Assembly: GCA_004352715.1 (NCBI GenBank)
Contig: SCFE01000009.1
Coordinates: forward strand, 1,631,905-1,695,904
DNA from: Hofstenia miamia
Taxonomy: Eukaryota > Xenacoelomorpha > Acoela
Reading direction: 5' to 3'
DNA: 64,000 nucleotides
Of this stretch, positions 1-12,684 are shown piece after piece. The notes under the pieces are model-generated. The model was not told the origin of the DNA. It worked only from the letters and a program-made list of their open reading frames with translations, and made no database searches. Each line of letters begins with the position of its first letter. Position 1 is the stretch's first letter. Position numbers and translations under genes: made by a program.

Positions 1-867
1 TGAATTTTTTTCAAGAAATAGTGCCGCTTGTTACCAAGGCAGCTGAGGCTAAAATTAAACAAATTTTGCTACCTTAATTGACGGATGCACAAAACATTCA
101 ACTAATTTTTTGGAGTACTTGTTCCATGTTTTAACGCAAAATTGCAAAATTCGTAAGCCCTGAAACGAGCTTTTTGTTCAAAGATCAATATAATTAAACG
201 GAGTGGTAGGTACATCGATTTAACGTGACTGTCGTCGAATATTGGATTGACAACCGACTCTCTTAAGTAACAGTTGAACAGTTTGAAATTATAGTGAAAA
301 CTTCGTCAAGTGAATAATTTGCGACCTATAAAGAAAATGACACCGCTGTTAGATGTTAGGTCTATTTTGAAAATTCCGATTCAGTACGCGAAAATATATA
401 TTATTACCATTCGATACCATTGGGGTTCATTAATTAATAAACCAGAAGATTCTAAATGATGCTGCGTACAAATTTCTTAGATTATCGAGCAGGGTTCTCA
501 GTGTTGGCCGATTGTTTTGCTACAGAAACAGGGATTATTGATCGTTAATCTCAATGTTATATTCTAGTGTAGCATATGAATATTTTGAGGCAATAGAAAT
601 TTGGATCTCAAACCAAATACTCTTCGGATCATAAGAAGCCGCATTTTGCGGATAGACACGGTGCGGAATATATATACTGTATATAAAGGGTATATACTTT
701 TTTCATTTAAGTTTAGAAGCTTAAGTAAGCGAATGTAGGAACAGCCCGGGCAAGGTATGCAAAGTACTGTTTTGGGACGCAAATGCGAGAACGTCAAACA
801 CCAAAAATTAAACTTTATTTTTATAAAATGAGCAATTGATGGTTTGTCCAACGTCATTATCTGCATA
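1..867. other. Non-coding flank, no gene seen
   Basis: No ORF here resembles a known family. The longest (100 codons, minus, 564-866) overlaps a transposon terminus and looks fortuitous. A short palindromic AT stretch (gtatatatacag region near 665-700) is the only visible structure. Confidence 0.5.
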
Positions 868-2494
868 AAGTAGCGTTCAGACTTACCATTTTGTTTGCAA
901 CTTTTTCGAATTTAATGAGGTTGTCGACAAAAATTGTGTGCACGCAAAAAAACTGTTTTGTCAACTAAGTTTTCAAAGTTAAACACATTCTACTTTGGCG
1001 AGATAATTAGGTTGACAACAAAGTTGCAAGTGTGAACACGAAAAAAGTGTGAACTTTTCAAAACAAATTCTGAGTGTCATCATAAATGAAAGAATAGTTA
1101 AATAACCAGCTTAAGGGGGTGTTATACTGCCGATTTTTGTCCATTCTTTTGTAAGGATTTTTGTGTACTACACTGAGGATTTTTGTCCAAACTTTTGTCA
1201 GGATTTTTGTCCAAACATTTGTCAGGAGTTTTATGTGCTACACTGCGGATTTTTGTTTACTTTTGTCCAGATTTCTCTTCAGATAATTAAATATTTACAA
1301 ATTTCACACCAAAGATGAAGAGCTCGAGAAATTTTTCAAATACATACCTTTTATGATAAATTAATATTAATTAACGTACATATTAATTAATGATATATTC
1401 AAATTCAACAAAATTATTTACTGCTAAATAAACAACCATTGCACACTTAGTAATAATTAGCAGTCTGAAAATATTACGGAGGATTATTACAATCAACTAA
1501 ACTAATTACATATGTGCGCGACTCTATTGGCTTTGTATATATGGCAACTACAGCTATCGACGAATGTAACTATTATTCGCTTTATCTGATTGATCCTAGT
1601 TTTACACTGGCCTAATTAAAATATAATTAACTTAGTTTGCCAAATACTTCAATAAAGTAAAGTAAACCAAAGAATTGAAAAAATTGATTAATAAATTTAC
1701 AATAAGTAATATTGGAATATACACAGCCAAAGTAAATTAAGTTGATGTCATCAAGGAATACCTAATAACAGGATATTACATTGAAAATCTCATTTAAAAC
1801 TGAAGGATTGACTCATTAATTTGCATTTCCATTTTAAAATGATATTTTTCATGCATGTAATGAAATTAATAAAATTGTGCAAAAATTAAAATTCCAGTCA
1901 CTATATAGCTAATAACTACATCAGTATTGTAACCCACAGACTTTATTTAGTAGATAAAAATATTTAATTAGCTTATGAGGTATAGACTACATATGCATCT
2001 GGACTGCCAAATTAATATATATTGTATAAGCTACGACCGAGTTTAATCACGCCTAAAATAATGGCTATAGTTATCTTAAAGTTTTAGCACTAATTCTTAA
2101 TGATTCAACAAAGCTAATTTTTGTAAATCTTGTAATTACTTTACCCACCCAAATTGTTAGTCAAAATAGATATTCGAATACAATAATAATTAATCACGCA
2201 ACATTACGGATAGAAATAATGTTGTGTTCACACATTCACTTGTAGAAATATCGCAATTATGATTAGTTGAAAATCCAGCTATATTTAGAAGTCTATGGTT
2301 ATTTTTATTGAAGTAAGCTTAATGTAATAATATTTAATTGACGTCTACTTAATTTCAAGTAGTTATTGTCTTTGCGGTGGATAAAATAAATCAATTTACA
2401 GGCACTAAATTAGAATTTGAATACTTTGTTTTTGAAGATTTTTATTGAATATAAATAAAAGTTGTGAACAAAGTTGTAGGTCTGAACGCTACTT
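868..2494. mobile_element. Non-autonomous DNA transposon with inverted termini
   Basis: The left end reads AAGTAGCGTTCAGACTTACC. The reverse complement of the right end (2475-2494) reads AAGTAGCGTTCAGACCTACA. Similarity continues inward, with both sides leading into a CAACTTTTTC/CAACTTTTAT-like stretch, so the terminal inverted repeats are about 35-40 bp. Sub-terminal copies of a GTTGTCAACAAAGTT-like motif lie at about 945-1030. No transposase ORF is present across the 1.6 kb, so this is a non-autonomous copy. I could not find a clear target-site duplication, so the superfamily and exact end bases are unresolved. Confidence 0.6.
1113..1275. repeat. Degenerate tandem repeat, GGATTTTTGTCC core
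   Basis: A unit close to GGATTTTTGTCCAAACTTTT recurs four to five times, interleaved with a TGTACTACACTG-like unit that itself appears three times (near 1125, 1165 and 1228). It lies inside the 868-2494 element and may be its sub-terminal array. Confidence 0.55.
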
Positions 2495-3815
2495 GAGCTA
2501 AGAATTGTTGATTTAAATAAAATGGAAACTGTCAATATGGGGAAATACTTTAATGAAATCTCAAAAAATCAAAACAGAGGACCCCACAATTTTCAAGTAG
2601 TGAAATCATGTAAAAAGAAAAATTTTATTTAAAATATGTTAATAAAATAAGAAATTTCAATTTAATAGAATTAGAAGTGAGGTTACAACGTTTTACTTGT
2701 AATCAATCTGTAGAATTCAATCTAGGTATTGCTACTTTCATATTTATATATTAATAATTTGCATAAATTTTAGTTAATGTATGCATAAATATTCTGCACC
2801 ACTATTTAATATAGACATCTAGATGATGTTGGCGTTATTGCTACTAGGCGAAACCTTAATGAGCCGTTCAATCCTCCATTCGGCACTGGCCTTATCACTG
2901 CTTTGTTCAAACTCATCGGCTATTCACACCTGTTGTGGATTTCCTGATAATTATAATGTATAAAACAGGGCTCCGCCAATATTGCAATTTCTAAAAATCA
3001 AGTAAAATAACATCTAAACCAAATAGCAAGTAAAGATGATTTATGTAATTTATTCACATTCTGTTAAAGTTTCATTATTGGCAGTCGACTTACTTGATTT
3101 GTATACAGTATATATTTGCTACTGATATTTCATTGCAGAAAAATACCATTAAAATTGCTTTATACACTTGTATGTCTAACTATAGTTAAATTAAATATAA
3201 AATATCTTAGCATTACATAGTGTTAATTAAAACGCATTGGTTTATGCAGCACAGATTTGATTATAGTGAAATAAAATTGCAAATATAAAACAATGCCTAC
3301 ATAATGGAAAAATAGTTTTACTTTGTACACAGTAAGAAAAATAAATTCTGGCGTATACAACTGGCAAAACACAGTAATTCACTAAATTTTCAAAATTTAC
3401 CTTCATTAAATTTGATGCTTTACTACTTTTACATCATGTGGTAGAAATATTTTTTCAGGTCGGCCCCTTAATACTGCATATTTGTGGTTGGCAGAACTCA
3501 CGATCTCCTATTTGCACTTGAAATTACCAGTCAAAACACAGAAATTCTACTTTATTTTTCACTGAATTACTGTTTTGTCAGATTACATCAGAACAGTGCG
3601 TAACATCCCAATATGTGGCCAATATGGTGCCAAATTAAAGATATTGATACGTAAGAAACCAAGCAAATGTAATTCTTGATTATGAACAAATGCAGTCACT
3701 CCCAACCTATCTGACTTTCTCAATATGGAAGAATTGAGACATTTTCCTGAGCTAGTCAGCTTGAAGATATTAGTAATGGCAGAACACACATTATGAAAAA
3801 ATTGCGACGTTATTG
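2495..3815. other. AT-rich stretch without recognisable genes
   Basis: No ORF above background, no family motif and no long repeat was seen. The minus ORF at 3583-3789 has no recognisable similarity. Confidence 0.5.
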
Positions 3816-4029
3816 TACTTTAGAGGATCCAGGTTGAGTGACGTCATAAAATGGATATTAAACTCTAACCTTAACCCTAACCCTACTCCCCAACCACTGC
3901 AATTATATTGCATTTCATCTTGTTTATTAATTTTTTGCAAAATTTTTAAGTTTTGGGGTAGGGATTGGGGTTAAGGTTACAGTTTTATACCAATTTTATG
4001 ACGCCACTCAAACTGGGTCCCCTAAAGTA
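3816..4029. mobile_element. Palindromic MITE with telomere-like motifs
   Basis: The two halves are inverted copies. The left starts TACTTTAGAGGATCCAGG and includes GACGTCATAAAAT, then CTTAACCCTAACCCTA. The right arm has GGGGTTAAGG, then ATTTTATGACGCCACTCAA, and ends GGTCCCCTAAAGTA. Total length is 214 bp, with arms of about 80 bp around a short AT-rich centre. A flanking TA at both ends fits the TA target preference of Tc1/mariner-type MITEs, but TA is too short to prove it. Each arm carries CCCTAA-like repeats. Confidence 0.7.
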
Positions 4030-6372
4030 TAATTTTAAGAATTATCCACTTTAAAACTAAACTATTATATATAAATGTATATTTAGCATTTGCAGCATTC
4101 ATGTTACAATTTAATATTATAAGTTATAATTTCAGAAGTTCTATAAATTTTGCTTGTACTTAAATATCGAGCTGCAGTCACAACCAAAACTCCGAGTTTA
4201 AAAGTTCAAATCATATCATATGCGCAACTAGTAATAATTGCGGCTATTTCATCAACATTGAATTAGGCCAAACACAAATTTCAAAATAATATTTTGTTAA
4301 AAAGTAAACAACCTTGCAAAAAATATCAAATTTAAGATTTTGACTAAAACTAATTATATTTACTAAAATGAATTCACTAGAAGAGAAATCCTTAATTCTT
4401 GAATTTGAACTCAAATAAAAATCCTTATTAAAACAATAAGAAATCAAAAATTTTAGAAAATGGTGAATATATATTTAGCCTTTAATAAACTTTAGATCAA
4501 AATAAGAAAGTGTCAAAATAAACAAAATCTAGAATCAGGGGATTCATTAGAAGCACTAAAAAACCTCAAAAATCTGATAAATCAAAATCAGAAATTTACT
4601 CTATAGCATTAGAAAATGTAACTAACCAACCCTAATTAATTAAGTTATTGCTATTTCTTTTGAAAAAATATAACATTAAACTGGCTTCACATTTGCAAAA
4701 ATGAGGTTTTGTATGGCTGATGACATCAAACCAATCATATCGATGTAATGGGATTACAGTTTTGTTTCTTCAATGGCTTCTAAATAATACAAAAATTTTC
4801 CTCAGATACAAAAAATTCTAAGCAAATAATCTTATAATCTTCCATTTTTTAAAATTTATTTCAAAATCTAAATTGAAAACATACTGTAGAAATCAGTAAT
4901 TTAAATAACCATTTTTAGATTGAGAACCACTACATCAACTAATTCCACCCAGCATCCTACAAAAGATCCATCATTGAGGGTTGGTACTTTAAATAGATAC
5001 TACATTTCTAAAAAAAATGCCAAATTTCGCAAACTAAAAAGGGTGTATAAGGGACAGCAACTTTATGGGACTTCAAATATTATAAAGGTATAAGCTAATT
5101 TTGGTCCTGATTTTTTGGTTCATGCTTATTTTCATTCTTGAAAATCTCAAATTTTTCAATTTTATCTCAAATCCTTCCATGATTATTATTTAATGGACAC
5201 ATTTCCATTATAAAAATTACTGCAAGAGTCCATTCTGAGAGAAATTTGGAAGATTTGAGATTTTATAAAATAAAAAAGTACCAACCACATTTTCAGTCAT
5301 GTGTGTCTATGAGACTGTCAAATAGCCTTTTTCAAATTTCAAATTACATGTCATTACTTTGTTAATATCAATTTCTTATATTTATAAACTGAATTTGTAC
5401 ATATTTATTATAAGTTGTTATATATATATTTTTGCTATTGTGTTCTTGTGCTTGCTAATTTAGAATGGCTTTACATTTCTTCATTGAAACCAACAGAGAA
5501 GAGCCACAACTGATATATGAAAAGTATATTTAACAAGTGCATAAGCCATCTGGAAAAGACATGCTGTACATGTGTAAAAATAGAACCTGTTGAGGTTGTG
5601 GATTTTTGGAAAATTGCGTTTTCACTTGCACAGTTGCTTGATTTTGTGCTTTGACTTGTGTTAATGCAATGTTTAGATGAAAATAATCATGCAAAGCAAG
5701 AGGTGGTTATTGCTGAGAGCTCTTATTGATGCAATGTTAAAGAACAAATTTCAAGTTCATCAACATCAATAACATCAGCCATCAATAATGAATTAAATTT
5801 GTTACCACCTGAGATCACATGTCAAATGCCCTCTATGGATTCCATGTGCAAGTTGTTATCAGCATTTTGTAGGAAGCAGCTGCTCCTATTCCTCTTCCTG
5901 CTGCTGATCTGATTTTTCCTGATTTCATAAGACAATTATTGGTGTTGAAAACTTTATTGTTTTTGACAAAGAAGCCAATCAAAAACAGTTAAAATCTTAT
6001 CCTCCTCAAATATACTTTGAGAACTATGTACTTCAACTGTTGTTTCAATTGATGAAACTATAGCAATTATTGTTGATGGATGTCTTGTTTCTTGTGTCTT
6101 TTGCTTACTTCAGGAGAAAATCACAGAGACATATTCTGATGTGTTTACTTTACTGAAAACTCACTGTCACTTCTTGCTGTTTGTTTTCCAACCCAGCCAT
6201 TTATTGCAGACTTTAGAACTTGCTAGATTCCTTCAATTTAAAAAGTTTTTCATAGTTTGTGGTTTGAAGTATGTTATTTCCATTTTTGCCAGTCTATCTA
6301 CCAATTTAATTTGCTTTATATTCATTATTTTTTAAATTTTTGTAAATGTTTATGGCTAAATTTGAATTTTTA
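4030..6372. other. AT-rich stretch without recognisable genes
   Basis: No supported gene. Around 5460-6130 the composition becomes less AT-rich and short open frames appear on +, which may be a decayed mobile-element ORF, but I could not match a family. The right edge is the start of the copy A LTR. Confidence 0.45.
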
Positions 6373-7464
6373 TGTAGCATCATCCAAATAAAATAATCAA
6401 TAAGCTGCAAACATTGCAAGAAGAGATTAAGATTGAAAAGAAGTTGATTAAAAATATTGTAATTAAATCAATTAGTGTTATTTCAGATTTATTTGTAATA
6501 TGCAACTAAGAAAACAAGATGATTAAAAAAATTGATATTTATGTCAGTTGATAAAAATACTTTTGACTAAATGATGCTTACATTATTTTTAGCCGCCATC
6601 TTGGCAGAAAGTTTAAATTTGAATCGACAGGTACTTCTTTTGGAATTACTATAAATAGATTAGAAACCATTGTAAGAATTTGATAAAGAATTTTACTTAG
6701 AATTCTTATTTTTCATCTTATTAATGGTTTGATTATTTAATAAGATGTTGAGCTAATAAAGAATTGTTTAGTGGTGGTCTGGATATATTTCAAGGAATGA
6801 TTCTAGGGTCTCTGTGCCAGATCACCAAAGTGCACATAGGTTAGGTGTAGGGGTTTTCTCTCAATTAGCAGAGTAGGATTCATTTTCTAAATGTAGTAAA
6901 ATAATTAAATGTCAACAAATGGTTGGATGACTAAACTCTAGGAATTATCTTAATATTACTTTAGATCCAAATTATTGACCTATAATTCACCAATAAAGTG
7001 ACCATACATGTAGTAAATTATAAATGTAGGTTAGGAAGTTGTTTGAACAGAATATATTTAAATAAGCCAATATATTTCAGTAATGGCTACATGTAATATT
7101 TAACAAACAACTAGTAACAGTTCAGGTATCAAATAGATATAACACTTTCACACAATGGAGCTTAAGTTGAATTGTGTCCTGTCTTGAGTAAGCACTGAGC
7201 TAACATAGGGTACACATAAGCTATATTGATTGAGCTGAGAAGTGACACTCAAGCTTTGAGCAGATGCCCAACAAAAGATCATTATAGGGATTACCACATG
7301 GCTTCATCACCTAAACAGTGAAGCAGTTAATTCTAGGTTACATAAGTTAACAGAAGAAACTAGTCAAGCAGTAATAACAAGTAAATCCTTACCTGCAATA
7401 ACACAGCTAACTTTATACAGTAACAGTAGATAAACAGTGATAATGCCTGGTAGAGGATATTACA
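6373..7464 (+). mobile_element. Ty3/Gypsy LTR, copy A (5' LTR)
   Basis: The copy starts TGTAGCATCATCC and ends GGATATTACA (TG...CA termini), 1092 bp. It matches the minus-strand LTRs at 11793-12671 and 20849-21960, including shared blocks GCCGCCATCTTGGCAGAAAG and CTAGGGTCTCTGTGCCAGATC. It is immediately followed by a primer-binding site and gag. No matching 3' LTR exists on this strand, so the copy is truncated after gag. Confidence 0.85.
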
Positions 7465-7481
7465 TGGTGACCATGACAGCC
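7465..7481 (+). promoter_or_regulatory. Retrotransposon primer-binding site, copy A
   Basis: TGGTGACCATGACAGCC abuts the LTR end with no spacer, as expected for the tRNA primer site of an LTR retrotransposon. The site starts TGG, complementary to a tRNA CCA end. The other copies read TGGCGACC at the same place. Confidence 0.7.
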
Positions 7482-7662
7482 AAGTACAGCAAATCTAAAG
7501 AAGAAACATTCAGTTAAACTACCCGCAAGATGACAACAAAAGCTACAAGTGAAAGTACAAAAGCAGCAAATTGTTACATGAACTAACAATCAGTAAGAGA
7601 AAGAGAGATACCCCAAACTGAACAAAAGCACTTCACTGGGATCCTGGGATTGCGACCTAGAG

Positions 7663-8975
7663 ATGGGAAAGCCACTACAAACCAGAAGAAAAATGACAAA
7701 AGGAAAAAAAGGAAGTGTGAAGAAAACTGCAGCCAAAGAAATAACTCCCAGAACAATACAATCATCACCCTTTTTTGGGGAGAACTCAGCAACAGACACA
7801 GAATTACAGTCCCTTACTTCACCCCCAGAAAGGAACCCCCAGACACAAACCCATTGGATATAATGATTATGTTAAGGAAGAGCCAAGAAACTAAGGAACT
7901 CCTAAGACAACAAGTAGAACAATTGACTAAGAAAGTCAAAGAGATGGAATGACAAAATGAAACAATACTGAGTGAAATCAGAGTGAATATGGAAATGTGG
8001 CTAGAGGAATAAAATCAACTATTTCAAAATGAAATTAAAACCCTTATCCACCAACTATCAGAGTCCAATAAAAGGTTTCTAGAGCAAAACCAGCAATTGC
8101 AAGAAAAAAATCAAGAGCTGGAGAGAACAAACAGACAATTAATCAAGGATAATGACCTACAGGCGGGAGAACTGGAACAGTTGAAAGATAAATTGAGATT
8201 GCTACAACTAATGGAAGAGGAGAACAGAAACAACATGCAAACTCATGAAATCAAATTCCATTCCAGAAAGGAGAGCAAGTTACAGGCACCACACATACTG
8301 ACCCGCAAAGAGGTAACATATGAAGAATCAGACGAAGATTCTGACTTCGAAAAACAGAAAATTATAAATGAAATTACAAAAGCAGTGACCACGCAACTGC
8401 AAGAGGAGGATATGATAACAAATCACAAGAAACCAAAATATGAGAGTTCAATTTTACCGCAATTAACAGCCAATGACACAATACCGTGTAAAGTGACACT
8501 ACCCAAATTCAATGGAAGGGTAGATGGCTACAATCCCACATTTGCCAAGTGGCTGCAGATGTTTGAACTGACAATGGCAGAATGAAAAGTGAGCCAACAG
8601 GCAGCAGTTGCAAGACTCCCACTATATCTGACAGGAGCAGTATCCCAACACTATTTGCTTTTGGATGCAGAGACAAAGAGAAATTACCAATTACTAATCA
8701 GAGACTTCATCAATTATTATGAGAACAAAAGTTTCAAAAATCAGTACCAAATAATTTTGAATGCAACAAAAATAAAAAAAACCAATGACATCCAAAACTA
8801 CATGCAACAAGTTGAGCAACTACTAATGCTCAGTTTGAGAGGAAACAGTTATTTGAAATACAACTTGTTCTCACACATCTGCAAGGGAATGCCCAAAAGC
8901 ATTAGAACACAGTTTGAAATTAAATGTGACATCAACAATAAATTGGAAAGGATGATTAGGATATATTCAAAATAA
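7663..8975 (+). pseudogene. Ty3/Gypsy gag relic, copy A
   Basis: This encodes a retrotransposon structural (capsid) protein. The N-terminal part is basic (KKGSVKK region). A long coiled coil rich in Glu, Gln and Leu follows (about 7870-8250), then a capsid-like section containing LPKFNGRVDGYNP and FAKWLQMF (about 8490-8580). It is broken by a frameshift near 7835 and by in-frame stops at 7950, about 8010 and 8583. It stops abruptly near 8975, before any zinc knuckle or pol, so the copy is truncated. The start at 7663 follows the homologous reading in copy C. Product identity comes from its place after the LTR and primer site and from the minus-strand copies that continue into CCHC and protease. 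Confidence 0.8.
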
Positions 8976-10832
8976 TGGCTTAGTGCAATTTTATGTGAGC
9001 AATAAACTAGGAAGACTGCTCATTCATGGCTTTGGCCTTTCTCAATGAGTTCAAGATTGTTGAGGTTTTCCACAAAGCTGACTTTAGTTTATCTGATCAA
9101 CATAATCAGAAAACTAATAATAAATTGGAGGCATTTCATTCCTCACTTTTGCGAATTTTTTTTATGCAAAGCATGGCAATATTTATGTTTTTTCTAATAA
9201 CTTAGGTGTAAGTGAAATATTGTAACATCAGCCAGTAGTTGTTATTATTTAGTGGCCAGATCTCATGCTTTTTGTGTTGGTGACTGGTTGTTATTTGTAC
9301 ATATTCTAAATAGTCTTATATATAAAGCATTTGTAAAAGAGAGAAATAAAAATAGTCTGAACTGTGTTCTCTTATTGTTTGCTAGAATCAACAGCACCAA
9401 TTCTACAATATAGTTGATTATGTTACTAATTATAAATGGATGAAGAGGTGAACTCACACAGAGTTGTGAACATTGCAAAAAGTGGCGGAAATGTATTCAC
9501 AAAAAGAAGCTATATGCATGAGTAAATAAAGGCTGCAGCATCTTAACCATCTATTTCAAAATGATGACAAGACTCATTATAAATTTCTTATTGGATGTTT
9601 GTTTACTTTAAGTAATTTATCCTTACCTAGGGAACTCAAACAATTTCAAATTGATGATGCTGAAGATGACCTGGATCATTTTCCTTGGGCTTAATTGGAT
9701 TACATCAATTTAAACAGTTGTAAATCACAGTCATGCCAGGCATCTGTTTCAACAAAGGATCAATTCAATCAAACTGAAATTTTGCACTGTGAATGTGCAT
9801 ACAAATTCTGTATGCAGCTTTCTATAAATCATTATTTGGAAGGAGTAGTTCTACTGGCACTTTCTCTCTTTGAGGTAGTTAGTGCTTATAATTTTCAACA
9901 CTTGTCTTGTTTGATTGTAGAATATATTTCCAATATATTTTTATAGGCTTTACAGATTGATTGTAGTTCAATCCCTGATGAATATCCTAGTATAGTTTGG
10001 CTTTCAAACCCAATAGATGTGTAAATTGCAATTCAAATGGTATAAATTTATGCATAAAAGTCTTAGATGGAGCAACATGATTTTTCAAATCCAGCTGCTG
10101 TAGTCAGAAATGATTGTAAAACTGGTGTGGACAAACAGATATTTTCTGTCAATTCTCTGTTATAATCCTGATTTGTTGGTGAAGATTAAACTCAACAAAG
10201 CATGTTCCTTCCCCTATTTACTTTGTGCATAGTGAGCTCTGCCCTGACAAAACATTTTTTCCCTATATACTTTGTTCAGATTGAGCTATGCTCTCAGCAA
10301 AGCATGTTTCTTCCTGTTAAAATAATTCAAATCACTTAACCAATATGTTTTTAGGCTAATCAACACAGGTGAGTATTGTAGCATCTGCTACCAGGCATTA
10401 ACATAGGGTTATTTATTCTTTTAAAATATTACTTCTTGTTATATGCAGGTAGGGATGTACTGATCTTGGTTTTGCTCCAACTAATCTGATACTATTGTAG
10501 AATCACATGGCGCATCTAGCAGCTTGAGTGGTACAAGGTTGCAAAGAATTACCATTGTTGAGAGCAGCCTGTACTCTAACAAAACAAATGAAGATTGGTA
10601 GTTCGCCAATTTCACTGTAGAAAAAAGAATCAATACCATTTCCAAGAAGGCATTCCAGCTAGTGACCAATTTACATGGCATCTCACCTAAGCCAAATCAT
10701 TAGAAACCATCCTTACCATCCAAGGTGCTAATTGTGTGTCTCATGTATTAATTTCTAGCTCAATAAAACAAATTTAGCTCATTGTTCTTGTTATCTCAGC
10801 TCATGTAATAGATAGTAATAACATGTAATTAG
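8976..10832. other. Unassigned stretch between Gypsy copies
   Basis: No identified gene. Decayed open segments on + (about 9000-9180, 9530-9700, 9940-10200, 10490-10680) suggest old mobile-element coding sequence, but no motif was recognised. Near 10195-10320 a roughly 60 bp unit (CAAAGCATGTT...CCTAT..ACTTTGT) is repeated about twice in tandem with divergence. Confidence 0.4.
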
Positions 10833-10966
10833 TGTAATATTCTCTACCAGACATTATCACTGTTTAACTACTGTTACTATATAATGTTAGCTGTGTTATT
10901 GTGGGTAAGGATTTACTTGTTGTTACTGCTTGACTAGTTTCTTCTGTTAACTTGTATAACCTAGAN
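10833..10966 (-). mobile_element. Partial Ty3/Gypsy LTR end
   Basis: The + strand begins TGTAATATTCTCTACCAG and matches the corresponding end of the LTRs at 11793 and 20849 for about 130 bp, up to CCTAGA. It is then cut by a single N at 10967, after which gag sequence follows directly. It probably belongs to the 3' LTR of the element whose gag is at 10968-11640, with the interior lost at the N join. Confidence 0.7.
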
Positions 10967-10967
10967 T

Positions 10968-11640
10968 GGTGCCTGTAGCTTGCTCTCCTTTCTGGAATAG
11001 AACTTGATTTCATTAGTTTGCATGTTGTTTCTATTCTCCTCTTCCATTAGTTGTAGCAATCTCAATTTATCTTTCAACTGTTCCAGTTCTCCTGCCTATA
11101 GGTCACTATCCTCAATTAATTGTCTGTTTGTTCTCTCCAGCTCTTGATTTTTTTCTTGCCATTGCTGGTTTTGTTCTAGAAACCTTTTATTGGACTCTGA
11201 TAGTTGTTGGGTAAGGGTTTTAATTTCGTTTTGAAATAGTTGACTTTGTTCCTCAAGCCACAGTTCCATATTCACTCTAATCTTGCTCAGTATCATTTCA
11301 TTTTGTCATTCCATTTCTTTGACTTTCTCAGTCAATTTTTCTACTTGTTGTCTTAAGAGTTCTTCGTTCTCCTGACTCTTCCTTAACATGATCATTATAT
11401 CCAATGGGTTTGTGTCTAGGGGGTTTGTTTCTGGGGTGAACTGAGGGACTGTAATTCCGTGTCCGTTGCTGAGTTCTTGCCAAAATATGGCGATGATCGT
11501 ATTGTTCTGGGGGTTACTGCCTTGACTGCAGTTTTCTTCACGCTTCCTTTTTTCCTTTTGTCATTTTTCTTCTGGTTTGTAGTGGCTTTCCTATCTCTAG
11601 GTCGCGATCCCAGGATCCCTGTGAAGTGCTTTTGTTTGGT
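10968..11640 (-). pseudogene. Ty3/Gypsy gag relic, copy B
   Basis: Reading minus from about 11640 gives the same basic N-terminal region and Glu/Gln-rich coiled coil as copies A and C (for example LEEQSQLFQNEIKTL and LEQNQQWQEKNQELERTN). It ends at the N at 10967 before the capsid core. Its 5' side is joined to the LTR at 11793-12671 through a TGGCGACCATGACAGCC primer site at 11776-11792. Frame breaks are present and it cannot encode a full protein. Confidence 0.75.
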
Positions 11641-11792
11641 TCGGGGTATCTCTCTTTCTATTACTGGTTGTTAGATCATGTAACAGTTTGCTGCTTTTGT
11701 ACTTTCACTTGTAGCTTGTGTTGTCGTTTTGTGGGTAGTTGAACTGAATGTTTCTTCTTTAGAATTGCTGTTCTTGGCTGTCATGGTCGCCA

Positions 11793-12671
11793 TGTAATAT
11801 CCTCTACCAGGCATTATCACTGTTTGACTACTGTTACTGTATAAAGTTAGCTGTGTTATTGGAGGTAAGGATTTACTTGTTATTACTGCTTGACTAGTTT
11901 CTTCTGTTAACTTACTTAACCCAGAATTTACTGCTCACTTTTTAGGTGACAAAGCCATGCGGTAATCTCTACAATGATCTCCTAGTGGGCATCTGCCCAA
12001 AGCAGCTTCCTAACCTACATTGATAATTTACTACATGTATTGTCACTTTATTGGTGAATTATAGGTCATTAATTTGAATCTAAAGTAATATTAATATAGT
12101 TCCTAGAGCTTGGTCATCCAACCATTTGCTGACAATCAATTACTTTAATACATGTAGAAATGAAACATTAGTCGACTAATCAAGAGAAAAACCCCTATGC
12201 CTAACATATGTGCACTTTCGTGATCTGGCACAGAGACCCTAGAATCGTTCCCTGTGATGTATCCAGACCACTACTAAACACAGCTAGATTAGCTCAACAT
12301 CATAATAAATAATCAAACTGTTAATATGAAATAAAATAAGAATTCTGAATAAAATTCTTTATCAACTTCTTACAAGGTTTTTAATGTATTTATAGTATTT
12401 CCAAAAGAAGTACCTGTCGATTCAAATTTGAACTTTCTGCCAAGATGGCGGCTGAAAATAATGAAAGCGTCAGTTAGTCAAAAAGTATTTTTATCAAAAG
12501 GCACAAATATCTCTTTTTTGACACATGTTGTTTCTTGGTTGCATATTACAAATAAATCTGAAATAACACTAATTGATTTAATTACAATATTTTTAATCAA
12601 CTTCTTTTTGATCTTAATCTCTTCTTGCAACGTTTGCAGCTTATTTATGATTTTATTTGGATGATGCTACA
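11793..12671 (-). mobile_element. Ty3/Gypsy LTR, copy B/E (shared)
   Basis: The + strand runs TGTAATATCCTCTACC to GGATGATGCTACA. At 879 bp it is shorter than the 1.09-1.11 kb copies, so it has an internal deletion. On its upstream side (higher coordinates, minus reading) it is preceded by a polypurine tract and the end of ORFX. On its downstream side it is followed by a primer-binding site and gag. It therefore sits both as 3' LTR of the ORFX-bearing element and as 5' LTR of the gag fragment. Confidence 0.8.
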
Positions 12672-12684
12672 TGCCCCCCTCAGC
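12672..12684 (-). promoter_or_regulatory. Polypurine tract before 3' LTR, copy E
   Basis: Minus reading GCTGAGGGGGGCA directly precedes the LTR start TGTAGCATC. A purine run at this place is the usual plus-strand priming site of LTR retrotransposons. It shows that ORFX upstream is the last gene of the element. Confidence 0.65.

Noticed and set aside
564-866. 100-codon minus ORF as a gene
   Set aside because: No similarity or coding signal recognised, and it abuts a transposon terminus.
3880-3900. Interstitial telomere or chromosome end
   Set aside because: Only two or three CCCTAA units, and they are part of a palindromic MITE with a mirrored copy.
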